A DNA stretch of 64,000 nt from Pseudomonas rhodesiae (GTDB taxonomy: Bacteria > Pseudomonadota > Gammaproteobacteria > Pseudomonadales > Pseudomonadaceae), in contig NZ_VFEU01000001.1 of assembly GCF_007858255.1 (NCBI RefSeq), positions 310,001 to 374,000 on the forward strand, in the 5' to 3' direction. This document shows positions 38,183 through 49,533 of the stretch, in pieces. The position numbers were made by a program, and so were the translations under genes. A model generated the notes under the pieces. It saw only the letters and a program-made list of their open reading frames with translations. It did not search any database and was not told the origin of the DNA. Position 1 is the first letter of the stretch. Every line of letters begins with the position of its first letter.

Positions 38183-40810
38183 ATGGCCGATTGGCAGTCC
38201 CTCGATCCCGAGGCCGCTCGTGAAGCGGAAAAATATGAAAACCCTATTCCTAGCCGCGAACTGATCCTGGCGCATCTCGCCGATCGGGGTTCGCCTGCTA
38301 GCCGCGAGCAATTGGTTGAAGAATTCGGTCTGACCACCGAAGACCAGCTCGAAGCCCTGCGCCGCCGCCTGCGCGCCATGGAGCGCGACGCTCAACTGAT
38401 CTACACCCGCCGTGGCACCTACGCGCCTGTGGACAAGCTCGACCTGATCCTCGGTCGCATCGCCGGCCACCGTGACGGCTTCGGCTTCCTGATCCCGGAC
38501 GACGGCAGCGATGACCTGTTCATGAGCCCTGCGCAGATGCGTCTGGTGTTCGACGGCGACCGTGCCTTGGCACGCGTTTCCGGCCTCGACCGTCGCGGTC
38601 GTCGCGAAGGCGTGATTGTCGAAGTGGTATCCCGTGGTCACGAGACCATTGTCGGCCGGTACTTCGAAGAGGGCGGTATTGGTTTTGTCGTTCCGGACAA
38701 CCCCAAGGTGCAGCAGGAAGTGCTGATCACTCCAGGCCGCAACGCCAACGCCAAGGTCGGTCAGTTCGTCGAGGTGAAAATCACCCACTGGCCAACCCCG
38801 CGCTTCCAGCCTCAGGGCGATGTGATCGAAGTGGTCGGCAATTACATGGCGCCGGGCATGGAAATCGATGTCGCGCTACGTACCTACGACATTCCTCACG
38901 TCTGGCCCGAAGCCGTGGTGAAGGAAGCGCGCAAGCTCAAGCCGGAAGTTGAAGAGAAGGACAAAGAGAAGCGCATCGACCTGCGCCATCTGCCGTTCGT
39001 GACCATCGACGGCGAAGATGCCCGCGACTTCGACGACGCGGTCTACTGCGAAGCCAAGCCGGGCAAGCTGCGCCTGTTCTCCGGCGGCTGGAAGTTGTAC
39101 GTGGCGATCGCCGACGTTTCCAGCTACGTGAAGATCGGCTCGGCCCTGGATAACGAGGCCCAGGTGCGCGGTAACTCGGTGTACTTCCCTGAGCGCGTGA
39201 TTCCGATGCTGCCGGAGGAATTGTCCAACGGCCTGTGCTCGCTGAATCCGAAAGTCGACCGTTTGGCCATGGTGTGCGAGATGACCATCTCGAAAACCGG
39301 CGAAATGACCGACTATCAGTTCTACGAAGCCGTGATCCATTCCCAGGCCCGCCTGACCTACAACAAGGTCAGCACTATCCTGGAAACGCCGAAATCCAGC
39401 GAAGCCAAGGCTCTGCGTACCGAGTATGCGGGTGTAGTGCCGCACCTCAAGCAGCTGTATGCGCTGTACAAGGTGCTGCTGGGCGCACGTCATGTGCGTG
39501 GCGCCATCGACTTTGAAACCCAGGAAACCCGGATTATTTTCGGTTCCGAGCGCAAGATTGCGGCGATCACACCCACGACCCGCAATGATGCCCACAAGCT
39601 GATCGAAGAGTGCATGCTGGCGGCCAACGTGGCCACGGCTGAGTTCCTCAAGAAGCATGAGATTCCTGCGCTGTACCGTGTGCATGACGGCCCACCGCCG
39701 GAGCGTCTGGAGAAACTACGCGCATTCCTCGGCGAGCTTGGCCTGTCCCTGCACAAAGGCAAGGAAGGCCCGACGCCGAAGGATTATCAGGCACTGCTGG
39801 CGAGCATCAAGGATCGTCCGGATTACCATGTGATCCAGACCGTGATGCTGCGCTCCCTGAGCCAGGCGGTGTACAGCGCCGACAACCAAGGCCACTTCGG
39901 CCTGAATTACGAGGCGTACACTCACTTCACTTCGCCGATCCGTCGTTACCCGGACCTGCTCACGCACCGCGCGATCCGCAGTGTGATCCATTCCAAGATG
40001 AACACCCCGCACGTCAAGCGCGCCGGTGCCATGACCATTCCGAAGGCGCGCATCTATCCGTACGACGAAGCGGCCCTGGAACAGTTGGGCGAGCAGTGCT
40101 CCATGAGCGAGCGCCGCGCCGACGAAGCCACGCGCGATGTGGTGAACTGGCTCAAGTGTGAGTTCATGAAAGACCGCGTGGGCGAGTCCTTCCCGGGCGT
40201 GATCACTGCCGTAACCGGTTTTGGTCTGTTCGTCGAGCTGACCGATATCTACGTCGAGGGTCTGGTGCACGTCACCGCCTTGCCAGGCGACTACTACCAC
40301 TTCGACCCTGTACATCACCGTCTGGCGGGCGAGCGCACCGGTCGCAGCTTCCGTTTGGGCGACACGGTGGAAGTGCAGGTCATGCGCGTCGATCTCGACG
40401 AGCGCAAGATCGACTTTGGTATGCCTGATAAACCGGTCGAGCCGACTGGCCGTAAAAAACGTGGCGGCGATACCGCTGCGCCAGCCAGCAAGGGCAAAGG
40501 TACGGCTGCCAAGACGGCTGAACCTGAGCCGGCTAAAGCCGCTCGCCGTTCGTCCGCCAAAGACAAAGCTCCCGATGCCTATCGCCCAAGCGACGCGGCG
40601 GCGAAAAACGCCGAGCTGCGCAAGAGTCGCGAGTTGAAGCAGCAGTTGCTCAACGAAGCCAAAAGTGGTGGTAAAGCGGCGTCTGGGGGAAAGTCCCACG
40701 GCGCGGAAAAACCGTCGAGCAAACCGAGTAAACATCGTAAAGGCCCGCCGAAAGCGGGTTCGGCTCCCGCGAAAAGCGGCGGGTCGCGCAAACCTAAGGC
40801 CAAGTCATGA
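38183..40810 (+). CDS. rnr: Ribonuclease R
   Basis: 875-residue 3'-5' exoribonuclease that degrades structured RNA and takes part in trans-translation. Order: N-terminal winged-helix/RNase-B OB region (about 20-90), cold-shock domains (about 90-250), RNB catalytic domain starting near DGEDARDFDDAVYCE (about residues 275-290, catalytic Asp cluster), HFTSPIRRYPDLLTHRAI, S1 domain (about 665-755: GESFPGVITAVTGFGLFVEL) and a long Lys/Ala/Ser-rich basic tail. The stop overlaps the rlmB start (ATGA). Confidence 0.96.
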   Translation: MADWQSLDPEAAREAEKYENPIPSRELILAHLADRGSPASREQLVEEFGLTTEDQLEALRRRLRAMERDAQLIYTRRGTYAPVDKLDLILGRIAGHRDGFGFLIPDDGSDDLFMSPAQMRLVFDGDRALARVSGLDRRGRREGVIVEVVSRGHETIVGRYFEEGGIGFVVPDNPKVQQEVLITPGRNANAKVGQFVEVKITHWPTPRFQPQGDVIEVVGNYMAPGMEIDVALRTYDIPHVWPEAVVKEARKLKPEVEEKDKEKRIDLRHLPFVTIDGEDARDFDDAVYCEAKPGKLRLFSGGWKLYVAIADVSSYVKIGSALDNEAQVRGNSVYFPERVIPMLPEELSNGLCSLNPKVDRLAMVCEMTISKTGEMTDYQFYEAVIHSQARLTYNKVSTILETPKSSEAKALRTEYAGVVPHLKQLYALYKVLLGARHVRGAIDFETQETRIIFGSERKIAAITPTTRNDAHKLIEECMLAANVATAEFLKKHEIPALYRVHDGPPPERLEKLRAFLGELGLSLHKGKEGPTPKDYQALLASIKDRPDYHVIQTVMLRSLSQAVYSADNQGHFGLNYEAYTHFTSPIRRYPDLLTHRAIRSVIHSKMNTPHVKRAGAMTIPKARIYPYDEAALEQLGEQCSMSERRADEATRDVVNWLKCEFMKDRVGESFPGVITAVTGFGLFVELTDIYVEGLVHVTALPGDYYHFDPVHHRLAGERTGRSFRLGDTVEVQVMRVDLDERKIDFGMPDKPVEPTGRKKRGGDTAAPASKGKGTAAKTAEPEPAKAARRSSAKDKAPDAYRPSDAAAKNAELRKSRELKQQLLNEAKSGGKAASGGKSHGAEKPSSKPSKHRKGPPKAGSAPAKSGGSRKPKAKS

Positions 40811-41571
40811 GTCTGGAAAAAATCTACGGCGTACACGCCGTAGAAGCCCTGCTGCGTCACCATCCCAAGCGCGTCAAGCAGGTATGGCTGGCGGAAGGTC
40901 GCAGCGAACCGCGCGTGCAGGCGCTGGTCGAGTTGGCTAATGAAAACCGTGTCGCCATCGGCCAGGCCGAGCGCCGTGAGATGGACGCCTGGGTCGAGGG
41001 TGTTCACCAGGGTGTCGTGGCTGATGTCAGCCCAAGCCAGGTGTGGGGCGAGGCCATGCTAGATGAGCTGCTCGACCGTACCGAAGGCTCGCCGCTGTTG
41101 CTGGTGCTGGACGGCGTGACCGATCCGCACAACCTCGGCGCCTGTCTGCGTTCGGCGGATGCTGCCGGCGCGCTGGCGGTGATTGTGCCTAAAGACAAGT
41201 CCGCCACCCTGACGCCGGTGGTGCGTAAGGTGGCCTGCGGCGCAGCGGAAGTGATTCCGCTGGTGGCCGTGACCAACCTGGCGCGCACCCTGGAGAAACT
41301 CCAGCAACGCGGTTTGTGGGTCGTGGGCACGGCGGGCGAGGCCGAGGTCAGCATTTATGACCAGGACCTCACCGGCCCGACCATTCTGATCATGGGTGCC
41401 GAAGGCAAAGGCATGCGCCGCCTGACCCGCGAGCACTGCGATTACCTGGTGCATTTGCCGATGGCCGGTAGCGTCAGCAGTCTCAACGTTTCGGTCGCGA
41501 CCGGCGTGTGCTTGTTTGAAGCCCAGCGTCAGCGTGGGGCCAAAAAGGCGGTCGCTTCGCGCAAGTCCTAA
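40807..41571 (+). CDS. rlmB: 23S rRNA (guanosine-2251-2'-O)-methyltransferase
   Basis: SPOUT methyltransferase that 2'-O-methylates G2251 in the 23S P loop. 254 residues. N-terminal substrate-binding domain (YGVHAVEALLRHHP), then the SPOUT motifs DPHNLGACLRSADAAGA, IMGAEGKGMRRL and MAGSVSSLNVSVATGVCLFE. Four-base overlap with rnr, the usual rnr-rlmB operon. Confidence 0.96.
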   Translation: MSLEKIYGVHAVEALLRHHPKRVKQVWLAEGRSEPRVQALVELANENRVAIGQAERREMDAWVEGVHQGVVADVSPSQVWGEAMLDELLDRTEGSPLLLVLDGVTDPHNLGACLRSADAAGALAVIVPKDKSATLTPVVRKVACGAAEVIPLVAVTNLARTLEKLQQRGLWVVGTAGEAEVSIYDQDLTGPTILIMGAEGKGMRRLTREHCDYLVHLPMAGSVSSLNVSVATGVCLFEAQRQRGAKKAVASRKS

Positions 41572-41576
41572 GCTTA

Positions 41577-41632
41577 AAGCTGCAAGTTAACAGCACGGTG
41601 GTTGACCACTTGTAGCTTGTAGCTTGCAGCTT
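41577..41632. repeat. Inverted repeat after rlmB
   Basis: AAGCTGCAAG (41577-41586) and CTTGCAGCTT (41623-41632), with extra AGCTTGTAGCTT copies inside the right arm. Located between rlmB and rpsF; may act as an mRNA 3'-end or be a mobile-repeat relic. No U-run. Confidence 0.55.
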
Positions 41633-41725
41633 CCCCCCTGCTCCTCTACTATTGCGCCCCTTGCCTTCCTGGCAGGCATTGATGTGCCTCCGTGCAGCAA
41701 GATCCATAAGTGTCATTCACTCCTT

Positions 41726-41750
41726 GTCTGACCGTTTTTGAGCGGCAGGC
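41726..41750 (+). promoter_or_regulatory. Candidate rpsF leader hairpin (S6:S18 autoregulation)
   Basis: Stem GTCTG and CCG pairs with CGG and CAGGC, with a single bulged A (41731) and an 8-base loop. It ends 21 bases before the rpsF ATG. A small bulged hairpin with CCG at this place resembles known rpsF-operon leaders bound by S6:S18; identity is inferred. Confidence 0.35.
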
Positions 41751-41771
41751 TACAACCCGTAAGGAGCATTC

Positions 41772-42194
41772 ATGCGTCATTACGAAATCATCTTTTTGGT
41801 CCACCCGGATCAAAGCGAGCAAGTCGGCGGCATGGTTGAGCGTTACACCAAGCTGATCGAAGAAGACGGCGGCAAAATCCACCGTCTGGAAGATTGGGGC
41901 CGTCGTCAACTGGCCTACGCAATCAACAATGTTCACAAGGCTCACTACGTGATGCTGAACGTTGAGTGCACTGGCAAGGCCCTGGCCGAGCTGGAAGACA
42001 ACTTCCGCTACAACGATGCAGTGATCCGTAACCTGGTCATCCGTCGCGAAGAAGCCGTTACCGGCCAATCCGAGATGCTCAAGGCTGAAGAAAACCGCAG
42101 TGAGCGCCGTGAGCGTCGCGACCGTCCTGAGCACGAAGGCGCTGATAGCGCTGACAGTGATGACAGCGACAACAGCGATAACGCTGACGAGTAA
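41772..42194 (+). CDS. rpsF: 30S ribosomal protein S6
   Basis: 140 residues. Typical start [35 protein letters not shown] and NVECTGKAL; a long acidic/Ser-Asp-rich C-terminal tail (about 105-140), as in Pseudomonas S6, where RimK adds glutamates to the C-terminus. AAGGAG upstream. First gene of the rpsF-rpsR-DUF2232-rplI operon. Confidence 0.98.
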   Translation: MRHYEIIFLVHPDQSEQVGGMVERYTKLIEEDGGKIHRLEDWGRRQLAYAINNVHKAHYVMLNVECTGKALAELEDNFRYNDAVIRNLVIRREEAVTGQSEMLKAEENRSERRERRDRPEHEGADSADSDDSDNSDNADE

Positions 42195-42222
42195 TCCACG
42201 GACCTTTTAAGGAGCCTATCAA

Positions 42223-42453
42223 ATGGCACGTTTCTTCCGTCGTCGTAAATTCTGCCGCTTCACCGCTGAAGACGTGAAAGAGATCGATTACAAAGATCTC
42301 AACACTCTGAAAGCCTACGTATCCGAGACCGGCAAAATCGTTCCAAGCCGTATCACCGGTACCAAAGCACGTTATCAGCGTCAGCTGGCCACCGCTATCA
42401 AGCGCGCCCGCTTCCTGGCCCTGCTGGCCTACACCGACAGCCACGGCCGCTGA
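42223..42453 (+). CDS. rpsR: 30S ribosomal protein S18
   Basis: 76 residues, S18 signature [20 protein letters not shown] and [17 protein letters not shown]. Lies 28 bases after rpsF with AAGGAG at 42210-42215. Partner of S6 in the 30S platform. Confidence 0.98.
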
Positions 42454-42489
42454 GACCGGGCAGTCGACAAGTAGTAAGGGATTGAATGC

Positions 42490-43383
42490 ATGCGCGCCTT
42501 AGCTGAGTTCATCATGCGCGGTCGTATGCAGGCCACTCTGGTAGTGGCTGGCTGTGCGGCGTTGCCGTTGCTTTATTGGTTGGGTGCTGCCGCGGGTTGC
42601 CTTGTGCTGCTGCGGCGCGGTTTGAAGGACGCCGTTGGCGTTCTTGCCCTGGGTTTGTTGCCGGCCTTGATCTGGTGGCTGCAAATGGGTGATCCACGAG
42701 TGCTTCTGGTACTGCTGGGGTCATCGAGCCTTGCGTTGGTTTTGCGCGCAAGCGAGTCCTGGGTCCGCACGCTGCTGGTCAGCGTGGCATTGGGGTTGGT
42801 GTACTCAGTGATGCTTGGCGCGGCTTTCCGCCCGCAAATCGAGGCGCTGGCGCAGGAGATCGTCAAGATCCTGCCGCTGGCCCTCGGGGATCTCTACCAG
42901 CAATTGTCGGTAGATGAGCGAGCGCGGTTTGCGTCACTGATTGCGCCGGTCCTGACCGGCCTGATTGCGGCATTGTTGCAGGTCGTCAGCGTGCTGAGCC
43001 TGATTCTTGGGCGTTATTGGCAGGCGTTGTTGTACAACCCGGGTGGTTTTGGTCGCGAGTTTCGCAGTATCAGAATCCCCGCGGGACCGGCGATGTTGCT
43101 GCTGGCGTGCATGGTTGTCGGACCGAACTTCGGTCCACAGATGGCCTTGTTGGCGCCGATTTGCAGTGTACCGCTGGTGTTTGCCGGGCTGGCCCTGATC
43201 CATGGGCTCGCCGCGCAGAAGCGCCTGGCCAAGTTTTGGCTGGTGGGGTTGTACGTGACGCTGTTGCTGTTCATGCAGCTGATCTATCCGTTACTCGTGG
43301 TTCTGGCCATTGTCGACGGCCTGATTGATTTTCGCGGTCGTCTGGCGCCGAAAGACGCCGATAACGCGAACGGTGAAGGTTAA
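42490..43383 (+). CDS. DUF2232 integral membrane protein
   Basis: 297-residue polytopic protein, about eight hydrophobic helices. It resembles the DUF2232/YybS-like family and sits between rpsR and rplI, as PA4933 does in PAO1 (from memory). Function is unknown. ATG 42490; the N-terminal 15 residues are polar, and no signal peptide is needed. The C-terminal 20 residues are charged. Probably co-transcribed with the ribosomal genes (36-base gap before, 18-base gap after). Confidence 0.8.
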   Translation: MRALAEFIMRGRMQATLVVAGCAALPLLYWLGAAAGCLVLLRRGLKDAVGVLALGLLPALIWWLQMGDPRVLLVLLGSSSLALVLRASESWVRTLLVSVALGLVYSVMLGAAFRPQIEALAQEIVKILPLALGDLYQQLSVDERARFASLIAPVLTGLIAALLQVVSVLSLILGRYWQALLYNPGGFGREFRSIRIPAGPAMLLLACMVVGPNFGPQMALLAPICSVPLVFAGLALIHGLAAQKRLAKFWLVGLYVTLLLFMQLIYPLLVVLAIVDGLIDFRGRLAPKDADNANGEG

Positions 43384-43401
43384 AAGTTAGAGGATTTTCA
43401 C

Positions 43402-43848
43402 ATGCAACTGATCCTTCTGGAAAAAGTCGCCAACCTGGGCAACCTGGGCGACAAAGTGAACGTTAAGGCCGGCTACGGTCGTAACTACCTGCTGCCATAC
43501 GGCAAAGCCACCGCTGCAACCGCTGCCAACCTGGCTGCGTTTGAAGAGCGTCGCGCTGAGCTGGAAAAAGCCGCAGCTGACAAAAAAGCATCGGCCGAAA
43601 CTCGCGCTGCCCAACTGGCTGAGCTGGAAGTGACTATCACTGCCACCGCCGGTGACGAAGGCAAGCTGTTCGGTTCGATCGGCACCCACGACATCGCTGA
43701 TGCACTGACCGCCTCCGGCGTTGAAGTGCAGAAGAGCGAAGTTCGTCTGCCGAACGGCACCATCCGCAACGTAGGTGAATTCGACGTAGCCGTGCACCTG
43801 CACGCCGAAGTTGAAGCCACCGTACGCGTTGTTGTGGTAGCTGCTTAA
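43402..43848 (+). CDS. rplI: 50S ribosomal protein L9
   Basis: 148 residues; N-terminal [19 protein letters not shown] and [13 protein letters not shown] motifs, connecting helix, C-terminal domain with [20 protein letters not shown] upstream at 43389-43394. Last gene of the ribosomal operon; a terminator follows. Confidence 0.98.
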   Translation: MQLILLEKVANLGNLGDKVNVKAGYGRNYLLPYGKATAATAANLAAFEERRAELEKAAADKKASAETRAAQLAELEVTITATAGDEGKLFGSIGTHDIADALTASGVEVQKSEVRLPNGTIRNVGEFDVAVHLHAEVEATVRVVVVAA

Positions 43849-43896
43849 GGCTGTACCTAACTGACTGGCACCTCGCGTGTCAGCCAGTTAACATCG

Positions 43897-43935
43897 GGCA
43901 CGATCCTGTTTACAGGTCGTGCCTTTTGTTTTTCT
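43897..43935 (+). terminator. Terminator between rplI and dnaB
   Basis: GGCACGA pairs with TCGTGCC, inner CCTG/CAGG with TTTA loop, followed by TTTTGTTTTT. Strong intrinsic terminator, ending about 25 bases before the dnaB start, so dnaB needs its own promoter upstream or read-through. Confidence 0.9.
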
Positions 43936-43959
43936 ACACACCCCAAATTCCAAGTGGCC

Positions 43960-45357
43960 ATGAACGATATTTCCGCTCCTGAGCAATACGATCTGCAAAC
44001 CGCTGCCCTGAAGGTGCCGCCGCATTCCATCGAGGCCGAACAGGCCGTGCTCGGTGGCTTGATGCTGGACAACAACGCCTGGGAACGCGTGCTGGATCAA
44101 GTCTCGGACGGGGACTTCTATCGTCATGACCATCGCCTGATTTTCCGCGCCATCGCCAAGCTGGCCGACCAGAACTCCCCGATCGACGTGGTGACCCTGG
44201 CCGAGCAACTCGATAAAGAGGGCCAGACCTCCCAGGTCGGCGGCCTCGGTTACCTGGGCGAGTTGGCGAAAAACACGCCGTCCGTCGCCAACATCAAGGC
44301 CTATGCCCAGATCGTGCGTCAGCGCGCCACGCTGCGTCAGTTGATCGGCATCAGCACCGAAATCGCCGACAGCGCCTTCAACCCCGAAGGCCGCACCGCT
44401 GAAGAAATCCTAGATGAAGCCGAGCGCCAGATCTTCCAGATCGCCGAAGCCCGACCGAAAACCGGCGGCCCGGTAGGCGTCAACGAGCTGTTAACCAAGG
44501 CCATTGACCGGATCGACACCTTGTTCAACACCGACGCCGCCATCACCGGCATTTCCACCGGCTACACCGACCTCGACGAGAAGACCAGCGGCCTGCAACC
44601 GGCCGACTTGATCATCGTGGCCGGCCGTCCGTCGATGGGTAAAACCACCTTCGCGATGAACCTGGTGGAAAACGCCGTGTTGCGCAGCGACAAGACCGTG
44701 CTGGTGTACTCCCTCGAGATGCCAGGCGAATCGCTGATCATGCGTATGCTGTCGTCCCTGGGCCGCATCGACCAGACCAAAGTGCGTTCCGGTCAGTTGG
44801 AAGACGACGACTGGCCGCGCCTGACCTCGGCGGTCAACCTGCTCAACGACCGCAAATTGTTTATCGATGACACGGCGGGCATCAGCCCTTCGGAGATGCG
44901 TGCGCGTACCCGTCGTTTGGTGCGTGAGCACGGCGACATCGCCTTGATCATGATCGACTACCTGCAGCTGATGCAGATCCCGGGCTCCAGCGGCGATAAC
45001 CGCACCAACGAAATTTCCGAGATCTCCCGTTCCTTGAAAGCCCTGGCCAAGGAATTCAACTGCCCGGTGGTGGCACTGTCCCAGCTCAACCGTTCCTTGG
45101 AACAGCGCCCCAATAAACGCCCGGTGAACTCCGACTTGCGGGAATCGGGTGCGATCGAGCAGGACGCCGACGTGATCATGTTCGTATACCGCGACGAGGT
45201 GTATCACCCGGAGACCGAGCATAAAGGCATCGCCGAGATCATCATCGGCAAGCAGCGGAACGGGCCGATCGGCTTTATCCGCCTGGCGTTTATCGGCAAG
45301 TACACGCGCTTCGAAAACCTGGCGCCGGGCAGCTACAACTTCGACGACGACGAATAA
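43960..45357 (+). CDS. dnaB: Replicative DNA helicase DnaB
   Basis: 465-residue hexameric 5'-3' helicase of the replisome. N-terminal domain ([19 protein letters not shown]), linker, RecA-like C-terminal ATPase with Walker [14 protein letters not shown], Walker [11 protein letters not shown], and motif H4-like [16 protein letters not shown]. No intein. ATG 43960 (MNDISAPEQ); a GTG six bases earlier is also in frame. In PAO1 alr follows; here the next gene is ygiQ-like. Confidence 0.97.
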   Translation: MNDISAPEQYDLQTAALKVPPHSIEAEQAVLGGLMLDNNAWERVLDQVSDGDFYRHDHRLIFRAIAKLADQNSPIDVVTLAEQLDKEGQTSQVGGLGYLGELAKNTPSVANIKAYAQIVRQRATLRQLIGISTEIADSAFNPEGRTAEEILDEAERQIFQIAEARPKTGGPVGVNELLTKAIDRIDTLFNTDAAITGISTGYTDLDEKTSGLQPADLIIVAGRPSMGKTTFAMNLVENAVLRSDKTVLVYSLEMPGESLIMRMLSSLGRIDQTKVRSGQLEDDDWPRLTSAVNLLNDRKLFIDDTAGISPSEMRARTRRLVREHGDIALIMIDYLQLMQIPGSSGDNRTNEISEISRSLKALAKEFNCPVVALSQLNRSLEQRPNKRPVNSDLRESGAIEQDADVIMFVYRDEVYHPETEHKGIAEIIIGKQRNGPIGFIRLAFIGKYTRFENLAPGSYNFDDDE

Positions 45358-45368
45358 AGCCTTCTGCT

Positions 45369-45403
45369 CAATTCCGACCATTACCGTCGGAATTGGTCAT
45401 ATT
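45369..45403 (+). terminator. Terminator after dnaB
   Basis: CAATTCCGAC and GTCGGAATTG form a 10-bp stem with a 7-base loop, followed by GTCATATTTT. Confidence 0.75.
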
Positions 45404-45454
45404 TTGTGCTATATTCCGCGCCCGCGATTTTTCATCTCAACACCGGTCACCGTC

Positions 45455-47758
<2,304 letters not shown>

Positions 47759-47775
47759 TCGTCGCTTGAAAATGC

Positions 47776-47803
47776 AAAACGCCAGCCTTGTGCTGGCGTT
47801 TTG
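47776..47803 (+). terminator. Terminator after the ygiQ-like gene
   Basis: AAAACGCCAGCCTTGTGCTGGCGTTTT-type hairpin (stem AACGCCAGC/GCTGGCGTT), then TTGCTTT. Confidence 0.88.
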
Positions 47804-47851
47804 CTTTCTGGTCGGGGGTGAGGCTGTTTGGTAAGGTGGCGCTCATTAAAT

Positions 47852-47930
47852 CGCTATCGGGGGCAAGCCCCCTCCCACACTTGACCGCATTCACGCTCCA
47901 ATTGTGGGAGGGGGCTTGCCTCCGATAGCG
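47852..47930. repeat. REPIN (outward type)
   Basis: CGCTATCGGGGGCAAGCCCC... and its mirror ...GGGGCTTGCCTCCGATAGCG, 79 bp, arms in the opposite order to the copies at 8.4 and 11.4 kb. It lies 36 bases before the two-gene cassette. Confidence 0.9.
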
Positions 47931-47966
47931 TCAGTCCAGTCTCCACCCTTCAAGGAAGAACTCCTC

Positions 47967-48899
47967 ATGGGCAACCCTCTGGCCGGCATCGGTATGGACT
48001 CCAACCGCTCCCAGTTCATGGCGCGCCAGCGCATCGAAAGTCAGATCAACTTGCCACGCTTATTCGCCGCCATTGACGCCGACCCCGGCATCGTCGGCGC
48101 AGGCGTGGTGTATATCGACGCCGACTTCAACGTCGTCACCCTGCGCGAATTCAAGCCCATTTGCAGTATCAAGCCCAAGCGCATCATTTTGCGTGAAGCG
48201 CAGAAGTACATTTCGCCTGCCCAGTTTGTAGAGCAGGTGAAGACCGACCCCCGTGAAGGTCGCCTGCAGAAGGAGGCGTTTGATATGGGGCTTTCCTGCG
48301 GCGCGGCGGTGATTGGCTGGATTGTGGTGTTCAGCGGCAGTGTCGCTGTACCGTTCACCGCCGGCGCCAGTGCTTTTGTGGTGGGCATTGGCGTCACGGC
48401 GGCATTGGCCAGCAGCGCGCAATGCGGTTTTGGCGTGGCGCGTACTTACAACGAAGTGCTTGACCCTGAAGCCAACGACCGCATGGACGACGCGGAATGG
48501 TATGGCGCCGTTTCCCCAGTTCTCGATGCCGCCTCGCTGGTGGGCATCGGCACGGGCGCCTTGACCACGTTCCGGCTGCTCAAGGCCAAAAAAGCTGCCG
48601 CATTAGGCAAGAGTTGGTACGAGTTGCTCAAAGGTCTGACGCGCCAGGAGCGTAAGAAGTTGACCAAGGAGTTGCTCAGCCTGAGAGACCCGAGCCTGAC
48701 CCCCAAATTGATCAAATTGCAGCAGCGTGCCGGCAAACTGACCAAAAGCTACAGCTCGACGCAAATCCGTCATGCCACGCTGACGCAAATCAAGGATGCA
48801 TTGGGGGGCCTGCTGGGGATCTGGGGCAGCTATCGAACCGGCCATGTGGGCACGGCTGAAACCATTGCGATCGGTCTGTTCGAGGATTTGACGGAATGA
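47967..48899 (+). CDS. Unrecognised protein with hydrophobic hairpin (candidate toxin/effector)
   Basis: 310 residues from ATG 47967, AAGGAAG upstream; frame open to 47904. I do not recognise the family. No signal peptide or lipobox. N-terminal soluble part (1-105, VVYIDADFNVVTLREFKP); a Gly/Ala-rich hydrophobic pair of segments at about 108-126 and 130-155 (CGAAVIGWIVVFSGSV, AGASAFVVGIGVTAALASS); a third weaker hydrophobic stretch at about 186-202 (DAASLVGIGTGALTTF); then a Lys/Arg-rich amphipathic region (about 205-275) and a short Gly-rich end. The layout resembles pore-forming bacterial toxins. Its ATGA overlap with the next gene, a four-TM protein, suggests a toxin/immunity pair, but this is inference. 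Confidence 0.5.
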   Translation: MGNPLAGIGMDSNRSQFMARQRIESQINLPRLFAAIDADPGIVGAGVVYIDADFNVVTLREFKPICSIKPKRIILREAQKYISPAQFVEQVKTDPREGRLQKEAFDMGLSCGAAVIGWIVVFSGSVAVPFTAGASAFVVGIGVTAALASSAQCGFGVARTYNEVLDPEANDRMDDAEWYGAVSPVLDAASLVGIGTGALTTFRLLKAKKAAALGKSWYELLKGLTRQERKKLTKELLSLRDPSLTPKLIKLQQRAGKLTKSYSSTQIRHATLTQIKDALGGLLGIWGSYRTGHVGTAETIAIGLFEDLTE

Positions 48900-49345
48900 A
48901 GGGCTTTCCCGACATGGGCAGCTTCCTGGCGCGTTATTTTCCCGTATTCATGGGTACCGTGTTCATGGCGATCTTTTCCGGCTCGGCCGCAGTGTCGATG
49001 GCGGGCGTGACGTACCTGCGCGGAGTTGATCCCGCGCTCAAGTCCAGTTATTCAGGGGCTGCGATCCTGGTATTGGTGGCGGTGCTAGTGTTTGGCAACG
49101 TGATGATCGCTCGAGGCTATCCCTGGGCGACCAGGCTGGTGGCAGGCTACCTGGTGTGCTGCCTGTTGTTCGTCGTGCCGATGATTCAATACGACCTTCA
49201 CTTGCTGGTATACGGCTCGGCGTTGTTGTTTCCGTTGCTGGGGTTGCTATTGCTCAACAGCAAGCGCCACCGCGAAATGCGCCACAGACTCCTCGAAATA
49301 CGTCGTCTGCGCCAAGCCGTCGTTGCGCAGCGAAAAGCCCGTTGA
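48896..49345 (+). CDS. Small four-TM membrane protein (candidate immunity partner)
   Basis: 149 residues, start overlapping the previous stop by four bases (ATGA). TM helices at about 13-39, 53-72, 80-97 and 102-120, with a strongly basic C-terminal tail (122-149, rich in Arg/Lys, likely cytoplasmic). Not recognised. Translational coupling to the hydrophobic-hairpin protein and the absence of other partners suggest they act together; membrane immunity proteins of pore-forming toxins look like this. Alternative: two-component membrane transport or stress protein. Confidence 0.5.
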   Translation: MKGFPDMGSFLARYFPVFMGTVFMAIFSGSAAVSMAGVTYLRGVDPALKSSYSGAAILVLVAVLVFGNVMIARGYPWATRLVAGYLVCCLLFVVPMIQYDLHLLVYGSALLFPLLGLLLLNSKRHREMRHRLLEIRRLRQAVVAQRKAR

Positions 49346-49533
49346 TTGGCTGGATTTGCTCTTCATTCGCCTACTCGCGTCACAAATAGGTGCAACGCTT
49401 GCACTATTGCCCTCTACGATGGCGCCGTTTTGGTGCTGTACTGCACCGGGTCTTACGATAACGCGCAATGACCGCTGCTCTGGCATAAGTCTTGCGCGCT
49501 ATGTGCCCATGCCCTGGCTCGCAGGAGGCCGCC

